This document shows, piece after piece, positions 1 to 9,194 of a stretch of DNA of 64,000 bases (position 1 is the stretch's first letter; the number at the start of each line of letters is the position of its first letter). The DNA is from Blastopirellula marina. GTDB taxonomy: Bacteria > Planctomycetota > Planctomycetia > Pirellulales > Pirellulaceae. The notes beneath the pieces are model-generated. The model did no database searches. It saw only the letters and a list, made by a program, of their open reading frames with translations, and was not told the DNA's origin. The position numbers were made by a program, and so were the translations under genes. The DNA lies in assembly GCF_002967765.1 (NCBI RefSeq), contig NZ_PUHY01000004.1, forward strand, positions 62,001-126,000. Direction: 5' to 3'.

Positions 1-1235
1 ATCCATTCTTCGTTTAGCCGTTGATCGAGTTGTTCTTCGGCATGTGCGAGTGCAGTGGCGTCGAGCTCGAAGTCGTTCAGCACGTTACCAAACAGTTCCA
101 GCATTCTTTGACGATAGCTGCTCACGGAAAAGACTTCGTGCCCGTCGATCGGCGAACGAACCGGGATCCACATCGCCGCGGTCAAGCTATCGAGTCGGAG
201 GCCTGCCTGCTTAAAGTCATCCGAGATCTCCGGCAGATCTCGCCCGATCAGCAAGTTATTGGTTAGCCACGCTTCCAGAAACACCATCCCGAAACCTTCC
301 GCCACGCTGGTGTTGATAATCGCGTCGGCAGCCGCCAGGTTTTCGTGAAACGTCAAACCATCCTCACCACCTACATCAAACTTGCAAGGCAGGTCTCGCT
401 CTTCCGCAAACTTCTTCCACACCTCATACGAAGTCAATTCGTCCGGGTTAACCGGCGCCAAGGTTAAACCGAACGTCGCCGGCCTGGGCGCTAGCGCCGA
501 CCAAAGTACCAGTTCGCCCACGTTCTTACGGCGAATGCCTCGCACGGGATAAAGGATGAACGGTTGCAGCTCCGGAACGGCAAACTTCTCGCGAAGTTTC
601 TTCCGCGCAGCGGCATGATGTGGAAGCTGCGAATAGGGCTGGACAGGGTTGGGAAGCCAGACGAGGTGGCTTTCTTCGAAGCCGGCGCTTTGCAAGATCT
701 TTCGATCGCGCGAATTGAGCACCGCGTAGTGGACGTGTGGGGCTTGGAAGTAGACCTCTTGCATGCCACAGCCACGCTCGGCGTAATAAGCGATCTGACG
801 GCGATAATTGTCGGGTCGGAAGTCTTCGGCGAAGTCGTGCAACTGAAGCAGCAAGCGATATCCATCAGCGGCCAGCTTGCTGAGCGCATCGGGCCAGGAA
901 ACGTTCTTGCCGAGCGTATGGTTGTGCACATGCAGTAAGGTGTCGTCGGGCGAAAGATCTAACCGAGTCAGCGCCGCAACCATGTCCTGATAGGGTGCTT
1001 CTGGGCTGGACTGGACAACCGTGTCGTAGTCGATGCTGGAAACGACTTCCAGTTCAACACGTGCTAGCGCTGGTTCTTTCGCAGTCGGCCAACCCGTCGC
1101 GCGACCTCCATAGAAGACGACAATTCGCTCGAAATTCTCGTTTGCGCCTGCCTCATGCAGCGACCGCAGGTGATTCAAGATCACCTGGGTGACGCCTCCG
1201 CGGTTAAGGTGATGATGCACGATTGCCAGATTCAT
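1..1235 (-). CDS. GT4-type glycosyltransferase, 3' end outside window
   Basis: The minus frame is open from an ATG at 1235 down to the left edge (411 codons, no stop), so the C-terminus is missing. The N-terminus MNLAIVHHHLNRGGVTQVIL is the Gly-rich first beta-alpha unit of GT-B glycosyltransferases. Further in lies a motif of the E-x7-E type (EGFGMVFLEAW, about residue 310) that contacts the sugar-nucleotide donor in family GT4. The protein probably moves a sugar from a nucleotide donor to a surface glycan or glycolipid in the cytoplasm; the substrate cannot be read. It is divergent from the sigma factor at 1371 with 135 bp between them. Confidence 0.85.
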   Translation of the reverse strand, partial: MNLAIVHHHLNRGGVTQVILNHLRSLHEAGANENFERIVVFYGGRATGWPTAKEPALARVELEVVSSIDYDTVVQSSPEAPYQDMVAALTRLDLSPDDTLLHVHNHTLGKNVSWPDALSKLAADGYRLLLQLHDFAEDFRPDNYRRQIAYYAERGCGMQEVYFQAPHVHYAVLNSRDRKILQSAGFEESHLVWLPNPVQPYSQLPHHAAARKKLREKFAVPELQPFILYPVRGIRRKNVGELVLWSALAPRPATFGLTLAPVNPDELTSYEVWKKFAEERDLPCKFDVGGEDGLTFHENLAAADAIINTSVAEGFGMVFLEAWLTNNLLIGRDLPEISDDFKQAGLRLDSLTAAMWIPVRSPIDGHEVFSVSSYRQRMLELFGNVLNDFELDATALAHAEEQLDQRLNEEW

Positions 1236-1370
1236 CGCGAGATTCCGTCTTTGCGAGCCATTTTCGGGCAGTGCATTCTCTGCCGCCTTGTGGACTGTTA
1301 AGCTAGACTTGGTAGGCCGGAGAATCAAGTCGGCCCCCCTACTCTGCCTCCTCTCAGGATTCTGATTTTC

Positions 1371-1949
1371 ATGAGTGATGACGTCGAAAGCTTGCTCGCT
1401 TCTCTTTCCGAAGGGAACCAGGCCGCGGCGGACAAACTTCTGCCGGTGCTGTACCAAGAGCTGAAAGGCATCGCCAATCAGCATATGCGGAACGAACGTG
1501 CCGATCATACGTTGCAAGCGACCGCCTTGGTGCATGAAGCATTCCTGAAGCTCGTCGATCAGAATCGTGTCCAGTGGCAAGGCAAAGCCCACTTCTGTGC
1601 CGTTGCTTCCAACATCATGCGGCGCATCCTGGTGGATCATGCGCGCACCAAGAACGCCGCCAAGCGGGGCAAAGGGGCCCAGCGAATCACGTTGGAAGAA
1701 GGGCTCGTCGCTGGCGATCCCCAAAGCAACGTCGACTTGGTCGAGTTGGACGAGCTGCTAACCGAATTGGCCACGCTCAATCCGAGACATGCCAAGATTA
1801 TTGAGATGCGCTATTTCGCCGGGATGACCGTCGAAGAAACGGCTGCCGCGCTCGACGTGTCCGTTTCGACGGTGAAAGGAGATTGGCGAATGGCCAAAGC
1901 GTGGCTTACTTCGCGGATGGAAAGCGACACCGAGACTTCCGAGGACTAG
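1371..1949 (+). CDS. ECF-type sigma-70 family RNA polymerase sigma factor
   Basis: A 192-residue protein with a region 2 helix set (LQATALVHEAFLKL, about residues 47-60) and a C-terminal region 4 helix-turn-helix (MTVEETAAALDVSVSTVKGD, about residues 146-165). This matches the short ECF-like sigma factors (TIGR02999 type) common in Planctomycetes and Acidobacteria. It directs RNA polymerase to a dedicated promoter set. The next gene, 10 bp downstream on the same strand, is a Ser/Thr kinase whose N-terminus is of the sigma-linked kind, so the two probably form one signalling unit, with phosphorylation in place of an anti-sigma factor. That link is inferred from the arrangement. Confidence 0.9.
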   Translation: MSDDVESLLASLSEGNQAAADKLLPVLYQELKGIANQHMRNERADHTLQATALVHEAFLKLVDQNRVQWQGKAHFCAVASNIMRRILVDHARTKNAAKRGKGAQRITLEEGLVAGDPQSNVDLVELDELLTELATLNPRHAKIIEMRYFAGMTVEETAAALDVSVSTVKGDWRMAKAWLTSRMESDTETSED

Positions 1950-1959
1950 GCAGCATCCC

Positions 1960-3618
1960 ATGACACCGGATGACTATCAACTGCTTTGCGAGGCCTTTGA
2001 CGAGGCAATTCAATTGCCGCCGGAAGATCACCCCCGATTCGTCACCACACGCTTCACCGATCGGCCTGACTTGGCGCAGCAGCTGACAGAAATGCTTTCG
2101 GCCGACGACAACTCTGCCCTCGATGTCTCTCCGGTGCATCAACATCTTGCCAGTCCTGACCTGACGCCAGCCACGGTCGCGCTCGATCCCGATAAAACGG
2201 CCATCACGTACCGTAACGGGGAAGCCATCGAAACGTTGCCCGGCTATCACCTGATGGACGAGCTTGGTCGCGGTGGGATGGGGGTCGTCTTCAAAGCTCG
2301 GCAGCTTTCGCCTGAGCGGATTGTGGCGGTCAAGATGATTCTCTCCGGGCAATTCGCTTCTGCCCAGGAAATTCAGCGCTTTCGTGCCGAAGCCGAGGCG
2401 GCCGCGAACCTTTCGCATGCGGGGATCGTGCCGATTTACGAAGTCGGCCACTTCGAGGGGCGGCACTTCTTTTCGATGGGGTACGTCGAAGGACGGAGCC
2501 TGGCCGATGTGATTCAGGAAGGGGGACTCAGTTTCGAGCGAATCGCCGAATTGGTGCTCGAGATCGCCCAAGCGATGTCCCACGCGCATTCCGTTGGCAT
2601 TATCCATCGCGATCTGAAGCCATCGAACATCTTGCTCGATGCCGATAACCATCCCCGGGTCACCGACTTCGGGTTGGCCAAGCGGATGGATGGCAACTCC
2701 GACATGACCTACTCTGGTCAGATCCTTGGTTCACCTGGCTACATGGCCCCTGAGCAAGCCTCTGGTCGCAATGACTTGGTCGGTGAAGCGACCGATATCT
2801 ACGGACTTGGCGCGATCCTTTACGCTTTGCTGACCGGCAAGCCACCGTTTGCGGCCAGCAACATGATCGACGCGCTCGATCAAATTTGCACGATGAATCC
2901 GATTTCGCCTCGTAAGCTCAACTGGCATGTGCCACGAGCGTTGGAAACGATCTGTTTGAAGTGCATGCACAAAACGCCCTCGGCTCGCTACCGCAGCATG
3001 AAGGACCTGGCGGCTGATCTGGAATCGTTCCTGCGTCACGAGCCGATCCGTGCCAAGCCGCTGGGAATCGGTGAGCGAATTGTTTACTGGGCCCGTCGCA
3101 AGCCAGGCTTGGCCAGTCAGTTGGCCTGCGTGATCTTGTTTTTCATCTATCACGCGATCAGTTCGTACATCATTCACGAGGAGGTTTCGGCGCAGCCGTG
3201 GTTTCGCGTCACGTCGGTGGGATGTGCCCTGGCGGCTGCCACCGGCGCTTGGTTTTTCCAGCGGATGTACGAAAAGCCAAGTACTCGCCAGGTAGCGATT
3301 TACGGCTGGATGACGTGGAACTTCCTGCTGCTGACCAGTCTGTTGTTCTTGGTGAAGGGGGCGGCGAGTCCTCTGTCGCTCGTCTATCTATTGCTGACCG
3401 CTGCTAGCGCAACGCTGTACGAGAAAGGGCTGGTCGGCTACACGATGAGCCTCGCCGCGATTGGTTACATGACCCATGTGCTTGTCGGAGCGACGATCCG
3501 ACCTGACGCGGCGGTCGACTTCTATCAGGCAACCTGCATGATGCTGACCATCATCATTCTGGGCATGATCCAGTACTTCGTCGTTCGCCGCATTCGTCGG
3601 TCGATGGAAACGGAATAG
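1960..3618 (+). CDS. Membrane Ser/Thr protein kinase paired with the sigma factor
   Basis: A 552-residue Hanks-type kinase. A roughly 90-residue N-terminal helical region precedes the catalytic domain: glycine loop GRGGMG (103-108), ATP lysine K125, catalytic HRD (216-218) in HRDLKPSNILL, DFG (236-238) and APE (263-265). All key residues are intact, so it should be active. The C-terminal third (from about residue 385) is hydrophobic with about six predicted membrane segments and no obvious extracytoplasmic sensor domain, ending in a basic tail. It starts 10 bp after the sigma-factor stop, implying co-transcription. A role phosphorylating that sigma factor is plausible but not shown. Confidence 0.92.
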   Translation: MTPDDYQLLCEAFDEAIQLPPEDHPRFVTTRFTDRPDLAQQLTEMLSADDNSALDVSPVHQHLASPDLTPATVALDPDKTAITYRNGEAIETLPGYHLMDELGRGGMGVVFKARQLSPERIVAVKMILSGQFASAQEIQRFRAEAEAAANLSHAGIVPIYEVGHFEGRHFFSMGYVEGRSLADVIQEGGLSFERIAELVLEIAQAMSHAHSVGIIHRDLKPSNILLDADNHPRVTDFGLAKRMDGNSDMTYSGQILGSPGYMAPEQASGRNDLVGEATDIYGLGAILYALLTGKPPFAASNMIDALDQICTMNPISPRKLNWHVPRALETICLKCMHKTPSARYRSMKDLAADLESFLRHEPIRAKPLGIGERIVYWARRKPGLASQLACVILFFIYHAISSYIIHEEVSAQPWFRVTSVGCALAAATGAWFFQRMYEKPSTRQVAIYGWMTWNFLLLTSLLFLVKGAASPLSLVYLLLTAASATLYEKGLVGYTMSLAAIGYMTHVLVGATIRPDAAVDFYQATCMMLTIIILGMIQYFVVRRIRRSMETE

Positions 3619-3856
3619 TTTCCTCTGGGCTACTTTTCGGGGCGCAGAAAACGGCTGCTGAAAAAAGTTTCTAAATCGTGCAAGCCGAAATCTGCGCTGA
3701 GCTTAGGACGAACAATTGGTCCACGCCAACGAGTCAAAAAAGCGGATTGTAAACTTAAGCATGGTATACATGTGTCCATGTTGTCGGGTGTGGATTCAGC
3801 ACACTCGAAATTGCCATTTGCCTGTAGTTTTTCTTCTTCGTCGAGGCATCAAGATC

Positions 3857-4273
3857 ATGGTTCGTTTCGCCATCACCCCAGAACACTGGCAAGCCGCTCT
3901 TCAATTCCCAACCCAGATCGCATTGAGCCAAACGGAAACGACCGCCGTCCGGTTACAAGCCGCCAGGATGGTACAGGCAATGCTGAAGATCCTGCTGAAG
4001 GAAGCGAAAGACAAGGACGAAATGCGCGAGACGGTTGAAGCCTTTGTTCCGCAGCAAGCGAAGCAACCGAACGTTGCCACCTCGGAAGAGAAGGATCCTT
4101 CAGCCGGCCATCCAAGTGGCCACGAAGAGAGCTGCGTGACCTTGGCTGACACTGCGCAGCCCAAGAATGCCTTGGCAACGCCCAGCCAAGCGATGCCTGA
4201 AGATGTTGACCAGACGCGGCCACGATACATTGGCCGCGTCGGTCCCAGGAAGCTGCGTGGGAAACGGAGGTGA
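3857..4273 (+). CDS. Hypothetical protein, 138 residues
   Basis: I do not recognise this protein. The first ~55 residues look like an amphipathic helical domain (MVRFAITPEHW..., then a long helix rich in Gln, Ala and Lys). The rest is polar and Ser/Pro-rich, ending in a strongly basic tail (GRVGPRKLRGKRR). The frame is open back to a TTG at 3716, but the extra N-terminus is Cys-rich and unconvincing, so I use the ATG at 3857, which has a GAGG upstream. There is no signal peptide or membrane segment. It is convergent with the cytochrome gene that ends at 4302. It could still be a spurious frame. Confidence 0.45.
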   Translation: MVRFAITPEHWQAALQFPTQIALSQTETTAVRLQAARMVQAMLKILLKEAKDKDEMRETVEAFVPQQAKQPNVATSEEKDPSAGHPSGHEESCVTLADTAQPKNALATPSQAMPEDVDQTRPRYIGRVGPRKLRGKRR

Positions 4274-4301
4274 CCTGCCACCCCTGCCCCTTTGTTGATC
4301 A

Positions 4302-6071
4302 CTAAGGCCCACCCACCACGGTGTACTGGGCGGTGGAATCGCTCGGCTTGGTCACCACAGCGCGGAAGGTCTTCTCCTTCAATTTGCGGGTGTCCAAGCG
4401 GAACGTGATCGTGTGACGGCCAGGTAAGACGTTGGCCGAGATCGATTCATCCCCCTTGAATTCGTCGTCGATGATCCACACGGTCACGCCTGTGGTTTGG
4501 TTCATCTCGACACCGATTTTGCCACCATCGACGACTTCGATTTCCGCTTGCAGGAAGAGCACCGGGCTTTCGATTTCGCTCAGCTCGGTCAGCGGCAATT
4601 CGCCGTTCACCTTGCCGTAGATCGGCAACCAGGCGTCGGCGTCGAGGTCGGCAATCTGCGATTCGAATTCACCCGTCGAAGGTGCGGCTTCTCCTTGCAG
4701 GACCGTGGGCACTTCCTTCATCACGCGCCACCGTTGGATGGTTGGCTCGCTGCGAATCCCGTACGGACCTGGTTTGCCAAGCTCCGACACATAACAGACG
4801 AGATCCAGAAATTCGTCTTCGGTCAGAAAATTAGCGAGGCCCTTAGGCATCAGCGATCCGCCTTCCTTTTCCAAGTCGATATCGTCGGCTGGGATGATAT
4901 CTTCCTTGCCGTTGGCGTCCTTTAGCACGACACGATCGTCGTTCGCGTCGACCACAACCCCTTGATGGATCTTGCCGTCGAAGTCGATGATCGTCTTCAT
5001 CAGATACGCTTCTTTGACGGCCATTTCGGGAAAGAGAATCGAGTTAATCACGTAATCGACGGGACTAGTCGCACCGACTGGACTTAGATCCGGACCAATC
5101 TGTCCGCCAGCGCCACTGATGGCGTGGCACTTCAAGCAGCTGAGATCTTTGCGGCGGAAGATGTCTTCGCCACGCTGGGGATTTCCCTTCTCTAAAACCT
5201 TCGCCACCAGCGATTGCAGCTGTTCGTCGGTGAGGGGTTCTGGATTGTTATCGATGCCTGCAGCTGTGCTGAGCACATTCACCAGGGCTGCATCGGAACG
5301 TCCCACCGAGTACATTTGGCGGAGGCACATCTTGGCGATATCGCCGTCCAGCTTCTTTCCTTCGAGCGCCTTGGCCAAGGCATCAGGCCCTTTGGTGTCG
5401 GCGAGAAACGCATCAATCATGTCGGCCGGGTCGGTCGAGGTATCGGCGGTGGTCAGCACGTCGGCTGCGGCCTTCGCGGCTTGGTTGATGTCGATGTTGG
5501 CCAGGGCCGAAACGCCCAAGTAGCGAATCGACAGCGGTTGGCTGGCATCGGTCAGCTTCGCCACGGTGGCAGACGTATTGTCGCTTCCCGTTTCGATGAG
5601 CGAATCGATCGCCAAGCGGCGCAGTGTGCGGGGCTGATCTTGATCGAGAGCGATTTGTGAGAGGGTATCGGCCGTGGCGGTCACCTTCCAAAGCCCGGCC
5701 AGTTCGATCCCGAGCTTCTTAAGCTGGGCATTATCGCTGGCGATCAGTTCGCTCACGGCTGCCAGGTCGCCGGTCGGGACCAGGTTGCGGCTCTCGCTCG
5801 CTTTCTTCAACTGCTGAAGGGTTTCCAGTTTAAGTGGTTCGCTGAATCCATCCGGCTTAGTGGCTTCCTGAAAGAGGACACCCAGGTTCTCGGCATTGCC
5901 CCGTTCGGCGATCATGCCAACCACGGTGCCCACACGCGACTCTGGCAGCTTGCCGCTTTTCAAAAGACGGACCATGCCGTCGGTCGCACCTTGAGCGGCA
6001 ACGTGCTGAGGGGCGGCTGTCAGTAGCGCTAACGCGATCAAACAGCCAGGAAGAAAGAATCGATTCAACAT
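4302..6071 (-). CDS. Secreted HEAT-repeat protein with Pirellula-type heme-binding domain
   Basis: A 589-residue exported protein. A signal peptide (MLNRFFLPGCLIALALLTAA...) is followed by helical HEAT-like repeats (to about residue 270), a c-type heme site CLKCH (about residue 310) in the context described for the Pirellula/Verrucomicrobium heme-binding domain TIGR02603, and a C-terminal beta-rich domain. The start is the ATG at 6071; the frame also offers a TTG at 6086, which would spoil the signal peptide. It probably carries electrons in the periplasm or an equivalent compartment. In many planctomycetes this domain is fused to a TIGR02604 dehydrogenase; here the partner is the upstream gene, separated by an intrinsic terminator. 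Confidence 0.88.
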   Translation of the reverse strand: MLNRFFLPGCLIALALLTAAPQHVAAQGATDGMVRLLKSGKLPESRVGTVVGMIAERGNAENLGVLFQEATKPDGFSEPLKLETLQQLKKASESRNLVPTGDLAAVSELIASDNAQLKKLGIELAGLWKVTATADTLSQIALDQDQPRTLRRLAIDSLIETGSDNTSATVAKLTDASQPLSIRYLGVSALANIDINQAAKAAADVLTTADTSTDPADMIDAFLADTKGPDALAKALEGKKLDGDIAKMCLRQMYSVGRSDAALVNVLSTAAGIDNNPEPLTDEQLQSLVAKVLEKGNPQRGEDIFRRKDLSCLKCHAISGAGGQIGPDLSPVGATSPVDYVINSILFPEMAVKEAYLMKTIIDFDGKIHQGVVVDANDDRVVLKDANGKEDIIPADDIDLEKEGGSLMPKGLANFLTEDEFLDLVCYVSELGKPGPYGIRSEPTIQRWRVMKEVPTVLQGEAAPSTGEFESQIADLDADAWLPIYGKVNGELPLTELSEIESPVLFLQAEIEVVDGGKIGVEMNQTTGVTVWIIDDEFKGDESISANVLPGRHTITFRLDTRKLKEKTFRAVVTKPSDSTAQYTVVGGP

Positions 6072-6107
6072 GGTGGTCAGTTCCAAGGGGAGGCGGGGGA
6101 TCGATCG

Positions 6108-6143
6108 AAAAAAAGAGCCATCCTCGACGAAGGAGGATGACTC
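6108..6143 (-). terminator. Intrinsic terminator between the two secreted-protein genes
   Basis: Read on the minus strand, a 7-bp perfect stem (CATCCTC / GAGGATG) extended by 3 bp beyond one mismatch, with a 7-nt loop, is followed by seven T residues (A tract 6108-6114 on the plus strand). It lies just after the stop of the gene ending at 6173 and only about 37 nt before the ATG at 6071. It should end transcription of the upstream gene or act as an attenuator for the downstream one. Confidence 0.8.
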
Positions 6144-6172
6144 TCGTTTGCGTCACGCACGGCGGGCGCGAT

Positions 6173-8779
6173 CTAGTTTTGCTTGGCCTTCTTTTCGAGC
6201 GTGGCCAAGGTTTCTTTCAAGGTGTACTCGAGATAGTAGTCCTGATCGTGGATCAGCGATTCGAGTGCGATTTCCTGAGCTCGGTTGACATCGTCACCGT
6301 CGAAGAAGCTCAGGGCTCGGATTGCTTCCAGGCGAACGCGCGGATGCTCGTCGTTGACCTGCTCTTGCAACATATCCAGTGCGCCATCAACGCGATCTCG
6401 CCAGTAGCACAACACGCGGGTCGCGGCAGCACGGGCTCGATAGTCGCTATCGGTCAGCATTCGCTTCAGCAGATCACCGTCGACCAGATCCAGGTTTTGC
6501 TTGACCCACAAAGCTTCGAGCATGTGGTGAGCGTAGTTCGGATCGTTCTTGTCGAGCTCGCTGAGCCACTTGTCGATTGCCGAGGCAACTTCGGGATTGT
6601 CGTGCTTTCGCAGTTCCCGACGCACTCGATAACGGGTGCGGTATTCGGGCTCCTTCAACAAATCGAGCAGTGCTTCAACCGGTTGGTCGGCGATCTCGGG
6701 TGCCTTGACCAGGTCGTTACCGGTGTAGCGAATGCGCCAGATGCGACCGTGATGCTTGTCACGCTTCGGATCACGCAGCGAGTGCTGCATGTGACCGACT
6801 AGTGGGTTGTACCAGTCGACAATGTAAAGCGCCCCATCGGGACCGAACTGAATATCGACCGGGCGGAAGCTGGTATCCTTCGAGACCAACAGCGGATCGA
6901 CCGGATCGGCATGGAAACCGCTGCCTTCGTCCTTCATCTTGTACTGAAGAATGCCTTGGAAGCCGATGCAGTTGTTCAGCAGGTAGTTGCCTTGAGCCGA
7001 CTCGGGGAAGTTGCGGCTGGAAACCAGTTCGCAGCCAGCGGTCGGTCGCCACTGCTTCTTGAGGAACTGTTGCATGCTGCCATGCTTCTGTGGGTAAACG
7101 ACATCGCCACTGAAAGCGGTTCCGTAGTAGTTGGCACCGCCGGAGGCATCGGCAACGAAGTTTTGTCCCCAGTCGTCAAAGGTGTGACCCCAAGGGTTGG
7201 CAAAGCCGTAAGAGACGAAAATGTCGAGCTTGTCGGTCTTCGGCTCGAAGCGGAAGATGCCGGCGTTTTTGACCCGTTCCGGACCGTAAGGCGTTTCGAC
7301 CTGGGAGTGATGGAAGGTGCCTTCCTGGAAGTAAAGTGCACCGCCAGGACCCCACGTGAACGCACTGATCGAGTGGTGGGAGTCGGCTGAATCGAAGCCG
7401 TGCAAGATCAGCGTTCGTTCGTCTGCCTTGTCGTCGCCATCGGTGTCCTTCAGGAACATCAGATTCGGCTGTTGGGCCACGTAGGCTCCGCCGTCACCGA
7501 TTTCGACACCGGTGGGCACGTGCAAACCGTCCGCGAACGTGATGCTTTTGTCGGCGGCGCCGTCGTTGTCGGTATCTTCCAGAATCAAAATCTTGTCATC
7601 CGGAGGCGTGCCCGGCAGGTACATCGGGTAGCTTTCCATCGTGGTGACCCACAGACGCCCCTTGGCATCGAATGCCATTTGAACCGGATTCTCCAGTTCC
7701 GGGAACTCGACTTCCGAAGCAAACAAGTTGATCTCGTAACCTTCCGGTAGCGAGAAGGTCTTTTGTTCGGCTTCTGGCGAGAAGATATCGACGGGGCGAT
7801 TCACGTTAGTTTCGATACGGGTGAAATCGCCTGTGTTGCTGTCGTCGACCTCAGCCGGAACCGTTTCGCCGTTGGCGACTTTCCAGATGCGATGATCGCG
7901 GTTAACGATCATCTTGCGCAGCTTGTCGAACTCGGCCGGGAAGTTAACGACACCAAAGGGGTTCTTACGACCACCGTAAATGTAGTAACCGTTGACCGCG
8001 CGATGATCGTAGAAGAACTGCAGGTCCTTCTCTTTCACTTCTGGATAGAGCTTGGCCAGATCGGTCTTGTACTCAGGGGCTGGGCCGAACAGGCTTTCGT
8101 CCAGTTGCTTACCGAACTCTTGGTAACCAGCGTCGTTCAGGTGAACGCCGTTGATTGTCAGGTCGGTGTCTTGATCCATGGCCGGTTGCATGGCCGTGAA
8201 CATGTCGGCAAACGGGACTTCGTTCCGCTCGGCGACGGCGGCCATTAGCTTGGTGTAGGCGGCGAGGTTCTCGTTGTTCTGCTTTCCATCTGGCAGAAAA
8301 CGGGAGTGCATGTCTTCGTGCGGGATCGGCGAGACGAGGATCAATTGCGGTGTCTTGCCGCGATACTTGGTTTCTTTGGTGTCCTTGATGAACTGCTCGA
8401 GATCTTTCTCGAACTGCGGCAAACCATCTTTGCCGGCGAACGACTCGTTGAAACCGAAGAAGGCAAAGATCACGTCGGGAGCATGATCGGCCAGACGCGT
8501 GGCGTGGTCTTCAAAGTCTTTGCTGCGCGGGCGAAGCGTCAGTTCATCGGCCGACCAACCCAAGTCACGCACCGTCAGGTTCAACTCCGGGAAGCGTGCT
8601 TGCAGGCGTGTCTCGAAGTGGGGGAAGTACTGCATCCGTTCGGCCAGCGTGTTGCCGATATAGACGATCTTGTCTCCCTTCTTCAATTCCAATTGCGGGG
8701 CCGCGGTGGCGACCGAAGAAGCGAGCAGCGACACGCTGAGGCCTAGAATCAAGGCCGCGAAAGACGTTGGTCGGGTCAT
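6173..8779 (-). CDS. Secreted SGNH-like / membrane-bound dehydrogenase (TIGR02604-type) / HEAT protein
   Basis: An 868-residue protein with signal peptide MTRPTSFAALILGLSVSLLA. Domains in order: an SGNH-hydrolase-like module (about residues 30-270, with blocks IGNTLAER, FFGFNES and NGVHLNDAGY); a beta-propeller glucose/sorbosone-dehydrogenase-like domain of the planctomycete TIGR02604 family (about 340-690, with LPEGYEINLFAS and a DTDGDDKADE calcium-like loop); and C-terminal HEAT repeats (about 710-860). The start at 8779 is chosen over the ATG 39 bp upstream because AGGA lies at proper distance and the signal peptide then begins correctly. The function is probably periplasmic carbohydrate or polyol oxidation, with electrons passing to the cytochrome encoded next; this is inferred. 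Confidence 0.88.
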   Translation of the reverse strand: MTRPTSFAALILGLSVSLLASSVATAAPQLELKKGDKIVYIGNTLAERMQYFPHFETRLQARFPELNLTVRDLGWSADELTLRPRSKDFEDHATRLADHAPDVIFAFFGFNESFAGKDGLPQFEKDLEQFIKDTKETKYRGKTPQLILVSPIPHEDMHSRFLPDGKQNNENLAAYTKLMAAVAERNEVPFADMFTAMQPAMDQDTDLTINGVHLNDAGYQEFGKQLDESLFGPAPEYKTDLAKLYPEVKEKDLQFFYDHRAVNGYYIYGGRKNPFGVVNFPAEFDKLRKMIVNRDHRIWKVANGETVPAEVDDSNTGDFTRIETNVNRPVDIFSPEAEQKTFSLPEGYEINLFASEVEFPELENPVQMAFDAKGRLWVTTMESYPMYLPGTPPDDKILILEDTDNDGAADKSITFADGLHVPTGVEIGDGGAYVAQQPNLMFLKDTDGDDKADERTLILHGFDSADSHHSISAFTWGPGGALYFQEGTFHHSQVETPYGPERVKNAGIFRFEPKTDKLDIFVSYGFANPWGHTFDDWGQNFVADASGGANYYGTAFSGDVVYPQKHGSMQQFLKKQWRPTAGCELVSSRNFPESAQGNYLLNNCIGFQGILQYKMKDEGSGFHADPVDPLLVSKDTSFRPVDIQFGPDGALYIVDWYNPLVGHMQHSLRDPKRDKHHGRIWRIRYTGNDLVKAPEIADQPVEALLDLLKEPEYRTRYRVRRELRKHDNPEVASAIDKWLSELDKNDPNYAHHMLEALWVKQNLDLVDGDLLKRMLTDSDYRARAAATRVLCYWRDRVDGALDMLQEQVNDEHPRVRLEAIRALSFFDGDDVNRAQEIALESLIHDQDYYLEYTLKETLATLEKKAKQN

Positions 8780-9192
8780 GATGTTCCTGTGAATTCCAAT
8801 GGGTTGAAATGCAAGCATGGAGGCGGATGGGAGGCATGTTCACAACGCGATTCATTCGTCGTTGGCACCCCATCGCAGGGAGGCAGGTTCGTTCGCGGCG
8901 AGAAGGTTGGCACGAAGGCGTAAAGCGAGATGCCTGTCGTGGCATGAACTCCTCTTTTTGGAGGAGATTCGCATCCCGACACGAACCTCCCAATTATAGC
9001 CCTGAGAATGCCCGGCTTGAAAGATTCAGCGGTCGATTTGAGAATCTTGTCGAAAGCGTGGTTGTGGCCGGAAATGGCTTGCAGTGCGAGAAAAATCAGC
9101 GTTAATCGCGTGATGCCACGTGATAGAGGAGAGCTCGCTCGAACCGAATTGTTTCGAGAATGAATTATGAAAAAAGCTGATAGCAGATCACG
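8780..9192. other. Intergenic region upstream of the dehydrogenase gene
   Basis: No gene is seen here. It holds the terminator of the lipase gene (9170-9194), a promoter-like element (8993-9021, minus) and a perfect 6-bp hairpin CTCCTC/GAGGAG (8949-8966) that would fall in the 5' leader of the gene starting at 8779. Confidence 0.6.
8993..9021 (-). promoter_or_regulatory. Candidate sigma-70 promoter for the dehydrogenase gene
   Basis: On the minus strand a perfect TATAAT (8993-8998) is preceded, with a 17-bp spacer, by TTCAAG (9016-9021), which matches the -35 consensus only at three positions. The predicted leader is about 200 nt. The -10 box is convincing, the -35 is not. Confidence 0.35.
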
Positions 9193-9194
9193 CT
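9170..9194 (-). terminator. Intrinsic terminator of the lipase gene
   Basis: On the minus strand the stem AGC(G)TGAT / ATCAGCT, with a bulged G and a 5-nt loop, is followed by six T residues. It starts at the lipase stop codon (9193-9195). Confidence 0.6.
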
